A DNA stretch of 64,000 bases from Candidatus Pristimantibacillus lignocellulolyticus (GTDB taxonomy: Bacteria > Bacillota > Bacilli > Paenibacillales > Paenibacillaceae), in NCBI GenBank assembly GCA_023639215.1, contig CP097899.1:4150001-4214000 (forward strand), written 5' to 3'. Each line of letters begins with the position of its first letter. Position 1 is the first letter of the stretch. This document shows, one piece after another, positions 51,449 to 60,858 of this stretch. The notes under the pieces were generated by a model. The model searched no databases, was not told where the DNA came from, and saw nothing but the letters and a program-made list of their open reading frames with translations. The translations under genes and the position numbers were made by a program.

Positions 51449-51471
51449 CGACCCTCAAATAAAGAGGGCCG
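51449..51471 (-). terminator. Intrinsic terminator
   Basis: CGgCCCTC / GAGGGtCG with a T7 run on the minus strand, between the DUF2642-like and permease-prefix genes. Confidence 0.6.
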
Positions 51472-51631
51472 CTCAACAAAAGGTTAGCTAATGCTTTTAT
51501 AACGTATGCAATTGTAAGCACAGAAGATTGGTTATTTACCTAGTTTTAGTAACATTATTACTATATTAAAACCCACTAAATAGCATGTTCCTGGTATTCC
51601 CACTGGACTCATGCTGTTTAGTTTTGTTTGT

Positions 51632-52612
51632 TTAGGAAACATTTTTTCTCTTCAGGATATGATAGACATTACAAAACATACCGAAAAGAATGCCGGTAAT
51701 AGGAAATATTGCCCAGTTGATATCCCACCGCTGATAGACAAATCCAATAAACAGGAATATCGCTGTAGCTAGTGGCCATACAATTCCAGCGACTGCTCCG
51801 ATTATCCGTTCCTCTTCCTTCTTATCTGTGGACGTGATACGCGACCCTTGGAGTAGTTTCGTGTAAGCACCTTGAATATTCCCATAATAGACAAACAAGA
51901 ATACTGCCAAAGCTGCAGTAAGCATAAAGACAGCAACTCCATATGGTGTAAAGTCATCGTTGATAAATGCCGCAGCGAAAATAAATACTGGCGATAGCAC
52001 GCATAGACAGACACCCATAATTACTGAAATCCGGAAAGTCATGGCGAACTGGTTCTGGCTGCGTTGTAGCTCCGTCTTCAGTTCATAAGGTAATTGAAAG
52101 CCATGCTCCAGATTTTTGAATCGTTCAAGTTTCATACCGCTATAGATGAACATCCCTACTGCCACTGCGATTAGCACGAACATTCCGATTAGTCCGAGCA
52201 ATGTGCCCATTTCCATTGAACTGTTATTAGTCATAATGGAGTTATTCTCAAACAGAGTATCTAGGGAAATCAATAGCGCCACACCAGACACAGCGAGAAA
52301 GACGCCAAGACCAATCCAAAATCCAGAACTGCGTTTGGCAGCCGCATAGTCGTAAGCCTCTTGTAGGGTCAATACAGGAATTTGTGGTTCTACACTTTCC
52401 TGATGAATGCCTAGCTCAGCTGTCAACTCATCGATATTGCCGAATTCAGAAATAACGATGCCGATCGCCTCGTTCTCCGATTTACCATTCAACTTCAGCT
52501 CATGATACTTGTCTTCCATCCCGGACAGCAGTTGCTGCTTCAGACGCTCTAGTTCTGGTGTCTTTTTTAGACCGGCGAACATATTGTCCAGATACACCAC
52601 AATTGTCTCCAT
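51632..52612 (-). CDS. Membrane protein with N-terminal permease-prefix-like domain (326 aa)
   Basis: Residues 1-75 form a soluble helical domain (LERLKQQLLSGMEDKYHELK, then SENEAIGIVISEFGNIDEL), the permease-prefix/DUF1700-like module that often accompanies PadR regulators. Six or so membrane helices follow (about 95-320). It is coded six bases after the padR stop, so the two form a PadR-controlled unit. Such pairs often respond to cell-envelope stress or antimicrobials, but no function is established from the sequence. Confidence 0.75.
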   Translation of the reverse strand: METIVVYLDNMFAGLKKTPELERLKQQLLSGMEDKYHELKLNGKSENEAIGIVISEFGNIDELTAELGIHQESVEPQIPVLTLQEAYDYAAAKRSSGFWIGLGVFLAVSGVALLISLDTLFENNSIMTNNSSMEMGTLLGLIGMFVLIAVAVGMFIYSGMKLERFKNLEHGFQLPYELKTELQRSQNQFAMTFRISVIMGVCLCVLSPVFIFAAAFINDDFTPYGVAVFMLTAALAVFLFVYYGNIQGAYTKLLQGSRITSTDKKEEERIIGAVAGIVWPLATAIFLFIGFVYQRWDINWAIFPITGILFGMFCNVYHILKRKNVS

Positions 52613-52618
52613 ATTCTG

Positions 52619-52945
52619 TCACCACTCCCTAATAAATTGGTTTACAACATCCTGCGTAACCTTCCACTCCTCACATTTCTCCCTGTAATAGGTCAGTCCC
52701 GTTTGGGTAATCCGGTAATACGTACGCCGCTTGCCTAGACTTTCATCTCGATAAAAGGATTCAATATACCCGTTCTTTTCCATTCTGGTGAAGGCGGAAT
52801 ACAATGTTGTCTCCTTCATAACATATTTCTCCTGTGTTAGCTGCCTAATATTTTTAGAAATCTCGTATCCGTATGATTCCCCGTCCAGCAGCATGTAGAG
52901 GATGAGTGTATCATTATAGCCACGTATGACATCACTGCTGATCAC
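52619..52945 (-). CDS. PadR family transcriptional regulator (108 aa)
   Basis: A compact PadR protein: GYNDTLILYMLLDGESYGYE, then KETTLYSAFTRMEKNGYIES (recognition helix) and GKRRTYYRITQTG (wing). GTG start nine bases after AAGGAGGG. It lies just downstream of a large palindrome (52966-53021), which suggests autoregulation, and directly upstream of the permease-prefix membrane gene. Confidence 0.92.
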   Translation of the reverse strand: MISSDVIRGYNDTLILYMLLDGESYGYEISKNIRQLTQEKYVMKETTLYSAFTRMEKNGYIESFYRDESLGKRRTYYRITQTGLTYYREKCEEWKVTQDVVNQFIREW

Positions 52946-52965
52946 GAATGTGGTCCCTCCTTGAT

Positions 52966-53021
52966 TACTTCATCTGTCGTAGTAGTTACAGTGTAACACA
53001 ATTACTACGACAGATGAAGTA
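52966..53021. promoter_or_regulatory. 19-bp inverted repeat in front of padR
   Basis: TACTTCATCTGTCGTAGTA (52966-52984) and its exact complement (53003-53021), spaced by 18 bases that themselves contain GTTAC-AGT-GTAAC. Probably two PadR dimer sites over the promoter. Confidence 0.65.
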
Positions 53022-53048
53022 GTTAATGCAAAATTAGGTAAAAAATAT

Positions 53049-53070
53049 CCGCACCGGTATGAAGGTGCGG
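53049..53070 (-). terminator. Terminator downstream of chrA
   Basis: CCGCACC / GGTGCGG followed by ATATTTTTT on the minus strand. Confidence 0.65.
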
Positions 53071-53235
53071 AGAAGATTGTTTGCTGTTACTGTAGATGAT
53101 TGTTAATGGTTTGAAGCTTATATATTTCATCCTATCAGTGCTGCTATAACTACACACTGATGAACCAATGACATGTAATCGGTATTTGCTTCTAAGTGAA
53201 TATACTCGCTATATGCTGCTAAGTTCATTTTCTCG

Positions 53236-54450
53236 TTACAAAATACTAAGCAACATGCCACCTGCAGCTCCTGAAATTACTATAATCCATGGAGGAAGTT
53301 TCCAGAATACAAGCATCACAAATAATATTGATACAAGTGCAAAATCACTAGGGTTCAAGATTGCAGTGGTCCATAAAGGATCGTATAGTGAAGCGAGTAA
53401 TATACCAACTACAGCTGCATTTATCCCTACTAAAGCACCTTTGATTTTCGGATTAGTCCTCAATGTGTTCCAAAAGGGTAATGCCCCAGCAACAAGGAGA
53501 AATGCTGGTAAAAATATTGCAGTTGTAGCAATAACTGCTCCTAATAAACCTCCAGCCATTGTGCCAAGGTAACTAGCAAAGGTAAACAGTGGTCCAGGTA
53601 CGGCTTGGGTAGCACCATACCCTGCGAGAAAATCTGCTTCACTTACCCATTTATTGAAAATTACTTCATTCTCAATAAGCGGTAATACTACATGCCCACC
53701 GCCAAATACCAAAGAACCTGTACGGTAAAAGCTGTCGAACATCGCCAACCATTCGCTCTCTCCCCATTGACTTAATAGAGGTAAAGCAATTAGAAAAATA
53801 AAAAATAAAGATAGGCAGACGAATGCAACTGAACGAGTTATCGTAGTTGGTAAATTGTTCACCACATGTTCTTCCTTATTACGATAAAACCAAAATCCTA
53901 TAAGTCCAGCTATAACAATGATCATAATCTGACTTAATGCTGTCTGCCAATATAATGTAATGATTGCAGCGACTACTGCAATCGTTACTCTATCACGGTC
54001 AGGTGTAAGCTTTTGCCCCATACCAATTATGGCTTGAGCAACGATTGCGACAGCTACAATCTTCAATCCATGAATCCAACCTGCATTTCCAATATCAAAT
54101 CCTTGTAGCAAGTAAGCGAATAGTACTAAGGCAATTATCGAGGGTAGCGTGAAACCTAACCATGCGACAAAACCACCTAATAAGCCTGCTCTTAAAATTC
54201 CAATCCCTATCCCTACTTGACTACTAGCCGGTCCAGGTAGAAACTGACAAAGTGCTACGAGGTCAGCGTAACTTTGTTCATCCATCCATTTTCGACGACG
54301 TATGTATTCATTATGAAAATAACCCAAATGTGCAATCGGACCTCCAAAAGAGGTGAAACCAAGTTTTGTAGATACGCTAAAAACTTCAATGAGGGTTTTT
54401 AATTTTCCTTTCTTTTCGAGCGGGACCAGCACAATGTTGTTCGTATCCAT
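53236..54450 (-). CDS. chrA: Two-domain chromate transporter ChrA (404 aa)
   Basis: Long-chain CHR protein with two homologous halves: LGFTSFGGPIAHLGYF and LVALCQFLPGPASSQVGI in the first, TGSLVFGGGHVVLPLIENEV and GYGATQAVPGPLFTFASYLG in the second. The paired FGGP/FGGGH and PGP motifs define the family, which exports chromate or sulfate-like anions. The start is taken at ATG 54450, 12 bases after AGGTG; a GTG at 54465 is also open. It appears monocistronic. Confidence 0.9.
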   Translation of the reverse strand: MDTNNIVLVPLEKKGKLKTLIEVFSVSTKLGFTSFGGPIAHLGYFHNEYIRRRKWMDEQSYADLVALCQFLPGPASSQVGIGIGILRAGLLGGFVAWLGFTLPSIIALVLFAYLLQGFDIGNAGWIHGLKIVAVAIVAQAIIGMGQKLTPDRDRVTIAVVAAIITLYWQTALSQIMIIVIAGLIGFWFYRNKEEHVVNNLPTTITRSVAFVCLSLFFIFLIALPLLSQWGESEWLAMFDSFYRTGSLVFGGGHVVLPLIENEVIFNKWVSEADFLAGYGATQAVPGPLFTFASYLGTMAGGLLGAVIATTAIFLPAFLLVAGALPFWNTLRTNPKIKGALVGINAAVVGILLASLYDPLWTTAILNPSDFALVSILFVMLVFWKLPPWIIVISGAAGGMLLSIL

Positions 54451-54637
54451 ACTGATTATTAGCACCTACTATCTTTCATTGGGAATTATGCAAATCACAA
54501 TTTCGAAGGTTGATTTCCAATGTATATATTGTAAGCTTAATATCATTAAAGATATAGCCGATTTACAATCTCTTCATATTTCGATTTCTTTTCTTTATGG
54601 ACTGTTCCACCACTAAGATGACTTCCACATAATAAGA

Positions 54638-54673
54638 AAACCTGTAAACAGCATCTCTGCAGTTTACAGGTTT
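54638..54673. terminator. Terminator of the methyltransferase gene
   Basis: Perfect 12-bp stem AAACCTGTAAAC with its complement, 70 bases after the stop at 54743. Confidence 0.75.
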
Positions 54674-54742
54674 ATCACTTTCATCCGTTTGAGAATAATG
54701 TTATTGATTCATCACTTCACCTAGAAGGAAACTTATATACAA

Positions 54743-55522
54743 TTATTCAGTATTCTTCTTGATTGCAATAATACGCATGCGGGACGTGTCAATCATCCAT
54801 TGCCCATTGTGCTCAAGTTGAGGCTTCACTCTTTCTTCGATGGCATTGTAGATTGACTCTTTGTCTACTGGTGAGACATCGTGAAAGAAATGATTATTGA
54901 ATCCATCTAACCATTTTCGTATACCTACATCATTCTTGAGTGGAGATAACTTATCAAAGTGCTGTGCGAACATAACTCGAAATCCAGTCTGCTCTAGAAG
55001 ACTGGTGTACTCACCGATAGTAGGGAAATACCACGGATCCCTTCCCTCCCATTCATAACCATGCGACTCAAGCTCTTGCTTAATTGCGTCAGTTAGTATT
55101 GCAATATTACCACTACCAGCGAATTCAGCTACGAATCGTCCACCTTCCCGAAGTGCGTGCCAAATCGTACGAGCGACGGCGGGAGCATCTTTTATCCAAT
55201 GAATGGCTGCATTAGAGAAAACAGCATCAAAGTGAGAATCCGTTCGGTATTGAGTGGCATCGCTAACTTGTATATCAAGTTCTGGGTAGTGTTCCTTTGC
55301 AAGCTTGATCATGTTTTCCGATAGGTCAATACCTGTAGGTATCGCTCCTGCTGCCGCGATTTGTGCTGTTAAATTTCCATTTCCACAGCCGAGATCCAAG
55401 ATTCGTTCACCGGTTTGGGGTTGCAATAAGGACAAAGGTTTTGCTCCAAGTTGTGCAATAAAATCAAGCTTCTCCATATTGAATTCTGATCCCGAATGAT
55501 GATTAGAGGGTTCGTTGGGCAT
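54743..55522 (-). CDS. Class I SAM-dependent methyltransferase (259 aa)
   Basis: Motif I ILDLGCGNGNL (about 41-51), then GIDLSENMIKLAKEHYP, DATQYRT and DAVFSNAAIHWI, as in Tam-like (trans-aconitate type) small-molecule methyltransferases. The C-terminal part (YFPTIGEYTSLLEQTGFRV) is also family-like. The substrate is not predictable. AAAAGGAG precedes the ATG. Monocistronic. Confidence 0.87.
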   Translation of the reverse strand: MPNEPSNHHSGSEFNMEKLDFIAQLGAKPLSLLQPQTGERILDLGCGNGNLTAQIAAAGAIPTGIDLSENMIKLAKEHYPELDIQVSDATQYRTDSHFDAVFSNAAIHWIKDAPAVARTIWHALREGGRFVAEFAGSGNIAILTDAIKQELESHGYEWEGRDPWYFPTIGEYTSLLEQTGFRVMFAQHFDKLSPLKNDVGIRKWLDGFNNHFFHDVSPVDKESIYNAIEERVKPQLEHNGQWMIDTSRMRIIAIKKNTE

Positions 55523-55696
55523 ATAATAAATCTCCTTTTATACTTAAAGTTAAATTAAGGTATTTACAGATATGTTATATCTGTAAATAAGTAACATCAT
55601 TACTATCAAGGACTTTAAGTGTCTATAATAGCAATGATTCTAATCAACTGTCAAGAAAGGTAATCTGAAAGCGTCAAACTAGGTCACTGTTGTTAA

Positions 55697-56323
55697 TTAA
55701 ATTGACTTTTTATTGTAAAAAAATCGATACAACGAATAAATGGATAATAGGAATACGATATAAATTGCTGCTATAATGATCCACTCTTTTGAACCTGATA
55801 ACAAATTTACACCTATCAATGTATATACGATCATTATAGGTATTTTCCCAAGCAAGGTTGCTATTAGAAATAACTTAAATGATAAGCCAAACACTCCTGA
55901 ATATATGTTAATTAATATTGCAGGCATAATAGGAATAATACGTGCTATGAAAATAGTAGCAAATATTCGTTGTTTAATAACATGATCAATTCGATGTATT
56001 GTTTTACTTTTATTAAGTAATATGTTGCCTTGTTGAAGAAGTAAATAACGAAACATGATATAGATAAATACGGATGATAATGTAGAAGCTATAACACTCA
56101 ATGATACTCCTATTGTCACTCCATATTTTGCACCAATTACTCCACTAACTATACCAAACGGAACTCCAGGTATCGAGGCTAAAATCGTTATGACTAACAA
56201 CACGATAATCAAATTACGATTATCAGTTGCTTTTATCCATTCAAGTAAAGTTTCAGAATTCATAAAGAGTATTACCAATACAGATACATTAGCAAAAACA
56301 GTTATCCACTTATATAATTTCAT
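55697..56323 (-). CDS. VTT-domain (TVP38/TMEM64, DedA-like) membrane protein (208 aa)
   Basis: About six helices. The VTT core is SIPGVPFGIVSGVIGAKYGV, then the re-entrant segment FIARIIPIMPAILINIYSGV and GKIPIMIVYTLIGVNL. Members act in lipid flipping or membrane homeostasis (DedA superfamily). No strong binding site precedes the ATG, so the start is less certain. Confidence 0.82.
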   Translation of the reverse strand: MKLYKWITVFANVSVLVILFMNSETLLEWIKATDNRNLIIVLLVITILASIPGVPFGIVSGVIGAKYGVTIGVSLSVIASTLSSVFIYIMFRYLLLQQGNILLNKSKTIHRIDHVIKQRIFATIFIARIIPIMPAILINIYSGVFGLSFKLFLIATLLGKIPIMIVYTLIGVNLLSGSKEWIIIAAIYIVFLLSIYSLYRFFYNKKSI

Positions 56324-56492
56324 TCGCCAATTCGCTTTCTAAATTCAGTAATATAATTGCATATTCATGATCAACCTCTTACTGATTATAAAGTTATCAC
56401 TTGCATTTGACTAGCGAATGAACTCGTATCCAACCATAAATTGTTATGGATAAGAGCCAACCGAATGGCTGATTATAGCTATAACTTAAAAA

Positions 56493-56530
56493 GAGCGAAA
56501 TTGACTAGTTTTCTTTAGCCAATTTCGCTC
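56493..56530 (-). terminator. Terminator of the small hydrophilic gene
   Basis: GAGCGAAATTG / CAATTTCGCTC followed by TTTTT on the minus strand, 19 bases after the stop at 56549. Confidence 0.8.
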
Positions 56531-56548
56531 CTATTTAATTGATCTTAA

Positions 56549-56740
56549 CTATTCTTTGCTACCTTGAAATCCTTTGTCACTTATATATTCATTCGGTACA
56601 TCTTCACCATCATGGTTATTATTTTTCATTTGGCTAAGCCGACCATTTCGGTGCTCACCGCCATGAACTTTATTCTGCCTTTGACCGTTATTATCAGTAA
56701 GTTCATGTTCGTTATGAACATAATTGTGTTCGTCTGACAT
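56549..56740 (-). CDS. Small, very hydrophilic protein of unknown function (63 aa)
   Basis: Rich in Asn, His, Glu, Asp and Gly (MSDEHNYVHNEHELTDNNGQ at the start) with no hydrophobic segment. An AGGGAG binding site nine bases before the ATG and a good terminator 19 bases after the stop argue that it is real. It resembles small disordered spore or stress proteins in composition only. Confidence 0.6.
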   Translation of the reverse strand: MSDEHNYVHNEHELTDNNGQRQNKVHGGEHRNGRLSQMKNNNHDGEDVPNEYISDKGFQGSKE

Positions 56741-56912
56741 ATCGCAACACTCCCTTCTTTCTACGCATACAACATAGAATACGTAATCTAGACTAGTTCT
56801 ATTCGAACATCCTCTTTGTGCATAAAATTACCAGATATGTACGAGTTATGTTCAATGTTACAAATATCCATTTAGTTAGACCTGTTTAACTAATTGGAAA
56901 GAAAGAAGTCTG

Positions 56913-58775
56913 TTAGTCGATTACTGTGATAGATAGCATTCTGCCATCTTCTTTGTTCTCTTCAAACTGTATTGTTAGTGTATCATTCGGGAAGGGTACT
57001 TTTATAAAGTAGGTAGTGATCGTCTCGTTGCTTTTTTCAATAACTTCTGTAGCTCCGTAGCTAAATTGGGTACCAACTTTGGTTACAAAATCTAAAATAC
57101 GCTGTAAGCTAGCTCCTTCGTATTGATTGCGTAAGTAATCCGTCCACTCACTTTCCCTCCAATTAGGTGCGTTAACATCAATATTTTCTCGTTTCAATAT
57201 TTCCAAAATATTTGAGACCATATTCCCATCTGCTTCCTGCATTGCTACAGCTAGTGCGATATAAATTTTGTTAAGTGATGTAACATCATTTGATTTGTTT
57301 TTGGATTTTAGTAATTCAAAAACTTCATCAATCGTACGCTCCTTGCTGAACCAGTAAGTATTAATATACATTGGATTTACATGACTTGTTCTCGGGATGA
57401 GAAATTGTCCGTCATTTGAAACATTGAAAACTTGTGAGATATCCAGATTAGATGGATATTGGAACACAAATATATTATTACCATCTCCGCTAACCATAAC
57501 TTGGACGGACAAAGGTTCTAGAGCATGTTCACTTCCTTGAATGATCGAGGCCGAGCCATTTAAGGTTGAGTAGTACTTCGTGCCATCTAGCGCAGTTTCC
57601 TGAACAAGCCGATACAATAGTTTACTTTCTCGTAAAAATGGTTGCACATCAATATTTGTAGTGTTCCCATTTACAGTTCTAACTTCCTCATTAATTTGCC
57701 AAGTGATGTCGGCTATACCTCGTAATTGTTGTGGTTTTTGATTACTTGATAAGTCTGGAAGTTTCATATCAATATAATAGTCGCCAGATTGCCATTCATA
57801 AGCTGTATACCTTTGATCTGATATATAGAAGATATCAGAGAAATTCGCATTGTAGGAAATTCCTTCAAATCGATCTTTATTACCCAAGTCAAAGACACTA
57901 AGATACTTGCCAGATGTTGAAACAATGCCGACCGTAACCAATATTGGTATAAGTAAGATAGTAACAAATATTGAAATTCGGCTAGTATCGACTTTTTGAA
58001 ATTGTTGTTCAGGTATCTTTTCATTACTACCCTGCAACTTGACGATAAGTAGCTGCACAAACTCCCCGACCAGCCAATTCCCGACTAATGCATATGTAAC
58101 TAGTGGTAACGCATATCCCCACGGTGATGTTATTAATTTCGTAAGACTTATAATAAATGTTAATAATAATGCAAGCAGAGCCAATGGAAACATCGACCAG
58201 AAATAGCGCGTAAACTTTTGAGGTGATTTAGACAGCGCTTCACTAAAGGGAATCTCTTGAAGTACAATTAGGTAAGGGGTAAGTGAGAAAAATATTAAAC
58301 AAATAATCAATATTAATGCTAGCGGAAAAAATGCTGCAGCTAGTAAAAATGTTAAGAATCCTATAATTAACTGAAATATTGACCAAGCTAGCATTCCTTT
58401 GAAATATTTTCGTCCACAATATAACAATGGAACCGTCTTTTGTTGTTGGACCCACCCTTTGAGCCCTCCAAGATACATTCCACGGACAAAGCTTTGTAAC
58501 ACTACAAATACAGCCGATAGAATAATCGATAAGATTACCCATGATTGGGTTCCCGATTGTAAGTGTGTATATGGGACTTTAATATCTGTGAGTGTTGGCA
58601 TATTTAGTGGTATTGTTGCGTTAAAACTTATTGTTTGTGCAGCAGGATCTCCTGTTGTAAACGATGTATCAAAGAAAGGAAATGTGGAAACTCCAAAATA
58701 TATACCAAGAACGACTAATACTGTAGTAAGGACTTCAAACATAATTATTAGTACTATTAATCTTAAATTTGCCAT
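56913..58775 (-). CDS. Large membrane protein with extracellular C-terminal half, unknown function (620 aa)
   Basis: Residues 1-300 hold about six membrane helices, with an early loop after helix 1 and the segment LQEIPFSEALSKSPQKFTRY between helices. The C-terminal half (about 305-620) is soluble and beta-rich (YTAYEWQSGDYYIDMKLPDL, then VQVMVSGDGNNIFVFQYPSN), probably outside the cell. No catalytic motif is visible. The downstream neighbour in transcription is absent; the upstream gene at 58810 is 34 bases away and co-oriented, so the two likely form an operon. Confidence 0.65.
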   Translation of the reverse strand: MANLRLIVLIIMFEVLTTVLVVLGIYFGVSTFPFFDTSFTTGDPAAQTISFNATIPLNMPTLTDIKVPYTHLQSGTQSWVILSIILSAVFVVLQSFVRGMYLGGLKGWVQQQKTVPLLYCGRKYFKGMLAWSIFQLIIGFLTFLLAAAFFPLALILIICLIFFSLTPYLIVLQEIPFSEALSKSPQKFTRYFWSMFPLALLALLLTFIISLTKLITSPWGYALPLVTYALVGNWLVGEFVQLLIVKLQGSNEKIPEQQFQKVDTSRISIFVTILLIPILVTVGIVSTSGKYLSVFDLGNKDRFEGISYNANFSDIFYISDQRYTAYEWQSGDYYIDMKLPDLSSNQKPQQLRGIADITWQINEEVRTVNGNTTNIDVQPFLRESKLLYRLVQETALDGTKYYSTLNGSASIIQGSEHALEPLSVQVMVSGDGNNIFVFQYPSNLDISQVFNVSNDGQFLIPRTSHVNPMYINTYWFSKERTIDEVFELLKSKNKSNDVTSLNKIYIALAVAMQEADGNMVSNILEILKRENIDVNAPNWRESEWTDYLRNQYEGASLQRILDFVTKVGTQFSYGATEVIEKSNETITTYFIKVPFPNDTLTIQFEENKEDGRMLSITVID

Positions 58776-58809
58776 TGACGTCTCCTTATCAACATCATAG
58801 AAGTTTCCA

Positions 58810-59370
58810 TTATTGTGATTCTCCGCTTGAATCTGTTTTGTACGTTTCGAAGAAATCTTCTATAAATTGTGAGGCTGCTTCTTCATTCGCAAATAGGCAA
58901 TCAAGTAAATCTTCTTCCAGACTGGTGATAACAGTACCATTGAAGAGACTTAAGAGTGCTTGGTAATTTAATGTGGATTTCGCACCTATCAATTTAGAAA
59001 GTTGCGCGATCTCATATCCTAATTGTTGAACTGTTACTTTCATTCCTAATTGTTCGAAAATATGATCGTACTCTATAGAAGTTTGAGGTTTCTCTGTTTC
59101 CATTTCAGAAAAATACTGATGACTATACAATTGGATTAATGCTTCATATTTTTCAAATTGAATACTCCCATGTAGATCTTCATAGTAAAACCGTTCTTCA
59201 CAGGCGATACCGAATGTACGAGTCTCACTGCACCACTCCTTGTACTCTGGTGAGTCCAATACTCTATTCATAGTCTCATCTATTGATAAATCTTGTTCCA
59301 AATATGTACGAGCTAAGTTTGTTATAGATTGAGATAATTCCCAATCGCGTTTAAATAATTGTTCGTCCAT
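58810..59370 (-). CDS. Helical protein of unknown function (186 aa)
   Basis: Begins MDEQLFKRDWELSQSITNLA and is predicted mostly helical and acidic, with LSKLIGAKSTLNYQALLSLF in the C-terminal half and no membrane segment. GGAGG lies five bases before ATG 59370; a frame 36 codons longer lacks a site. It precedes the large membrane protein by 34 bases. Confidence 0.6.
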   Translation of the reverse strand: MDEQLFKRDWELSQSITNLARTYLEQDLSIDETMNRVLDSPEYKEWCSETRTFGIACEERFYYEDLHGSIQFEKYEALIQLYSHQYFSEMETEKPQTSIEYDHIFEQLGMKVTVQQLGYEIAQLSKLIGAKSTLNYQALLSLFNGTVITSLEEDLLDCLFANEEAASQFIEDFFETYKTDSSGESQ

Positions 59371-59481
59371 AATTACCTCCAAATTTTTCCTATATAATAG
59401 ACGTATACTTGTTGGAATAGTTGCACTTTTTGGAGAATACATCCAATTTAATTCCAAATGATATCTAGTAGACAACATTAA

Positions 59482-59510
59482 AAAGAGCTTGGTCAGTGAC
59501 CAAACTCTTT
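59482..59510 (-). terminator. Terminator of the ECF/monooxygenase operon
   Basis: AAAGAG..TTGGTC / GACCAA..CTCTTT after the stop at 59545. Confidence 0.8.
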
Positions 59511-59544
59511 AATCTTCATATTTAGCAGCTAATTGCTTAATGGA

Positions 59545-60501
59545 TTACGCCCATTTTTCTCTAATTTGCTCTGCTTCTCGTACCATACGTTCGATCAACT
59601 GGGTAACTGTGGGAATATCATGAATTAGACCGACCACTTGACCTGCCCAACCAAAGCCTGCTTCTGCATTTCCTTCGTGTATCCAACGTTTGTTGGCTTC
59701 ACCGCTAATATAGTTTTTCAAATCCTCATAAGTAGGTGAAGTTTTTTCGATAGCGATAATTTTATCAGTATACTCATTTCTTAATGCTCTTGCAGGAGAA
59801 TGAATGGAACGTTTGATGACCGTAGTATCAATCTCAGAACTTTCAATAATAGCTTCTTTATAAGAAGTTGAAGCGTCGACACACTCCTGAGTAGCGATAA
59901 AGCGTGTTCCCATCTCAATGCCTTCCGCTCCAAGCGCATGAGCAGCCATCCATCCACGACCATCTCCGATACCGCCTGATGCAATGACCGGAATTTCAAC
60001 GGAATCAACGACTTGCGGGACAAGCACCATCGTGCCTACATCATCACGTCCTAGATGTCCTCCACCTTCATGCCCAACTACAATAACTGCAGACGCACCT
60101 AGTTGTTCGGCTTTTTGTGCTTGTCTACGTGATGCGACGAGTACCAATGATTGAATATTGGTTGGCTGCAACATCTGTAATATTGTCGTAGGATCGCCAC
60201 CAGTAATAGTTACCACGGGGACTTGCTCATCTATAGCGGTCTGAACGCGTGTCTTATAATCGATACCGTGCATGCCTATAGCAAAATTAACACCGAATGG
60301 TTTGTTGGTTAGACTGCGTGTACGGTTAATTTCTTGGAGTAATGCGTCGTCACTAGCTAAGCTCATAGCGGTTATTTGACCTAAACCACCTGCATTAGAA
60401 ACTGCTGAAGCAAGGTCAGCATACGCTAGATAAGCAAGTCCTCCTTGAATAATCGGATACTTTATTTGTAATAGTTCTGTTATTCGTGTATCCCAATTCA
60501 T
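59545..60501 (-). CDS. Nitronate monooxygenase / FabK-like FMN protein (318 aa)
   Basis: A TIM-barrel flavoprotein: YPIIQGGLAYLAYADLASAV, then NKPFGVNFAIG, GHEGGGHLGRDDVGTMVLVP (conserved substrate-site block), IPVIASGGIGDGRGWMAAHA and GTRFIATQECVDA. The family includes nitronate monooxygenase, enoyl-ACP reductase FabK and related enzymes, which motifs alone do not separate. Last gene of an operon with an SDR, ECF genes and a CHY zinc finger. AGGGGGG precedes the ATG. Confidence 0.87.
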   Translation of the reverse strand: MNWDTRITELLQIKYPIIQGGLAYLAYADLASAVSNAGGLGQITAMSLASDDALLQEINRTRSLTNKPFGVNFAIGMHGIDYKTRVQTAIDEQVPVVTITGGDPTTILQMLQPTNIQSLVLVASRRQAQKAEQLGASAVIVVGHEGGGHLGRDDVGTMVLVPQVVDSVEIPVIASGGIGDGRGWMAAHALGAEGIEMGTRFIATQECVDASTSYKEAIIESSEIDTTVIKRSIHSPARALRNEYTDKIIAIEKTSPTYEDLKNYISGEANKRWIHEGNAEAGFGWAGQVVGLIHDIPTVTQLIERMVREAEQIREKWA

Positions 60502-60530
60502 TATCGTCCCCCCTTATCTCTATTTGAAAA

Positions 60531-60842
60531 CTACTTCTCGAAATATATATGATAATGAAGTGCACATCGCTCATTAAAGATTGCCTCACAATGAGGACAA
60601 TTCGTTGCATTCATATATTGTTTAATCGTTGATTCTGTGTGACAGCTACCACAGAGGATCGCCAATTCGTCAAATTGCTCTTGTGGCCAACGCTCGATGC
60701 TGTGATTAGCATGTTCTTCATGGCATTTGTAGCAAGGATAATATTTTTCGCAACATTTAAATTTGATAGCAACAATATCTTTCTCAGTATGATAATGAAT
60801 ACAGCGTGTTTCATTATCTACAATATTCCCATAGATGTTCAT
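60531..60842 (-). CDS. CHY-type zinc finger protein (103 aa)
   Basis: Cys/His-rich throughout: CIHYHTEKDIVAIKFKCCEK, then CYKCHEEHANH, CGSCHTE and CPHCEAIFNERCALHYHIY, the spacing of bacterial CHY zinc fingers. It should bind several zinc ions; function unknown. GGGAGATAGA precedes ATG 60842. Its start lies 17 bases after the EcfT stop and it runs into the nitronate monooxygenase gene 29 bases on. Confidence 0.9.
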   Translation of the reverse strand: MNIYGNIVDNETRCIHYHTEKDIVAIKFKCCEKYYPCYKCHEEHANHSIERWPQEQFDELAILCGSCHTESTIKQYMNATNCPHCEAIFNERCALHYHIYFEK

Positions 60843-60858
60843 TCTATCTCCCACCAAT

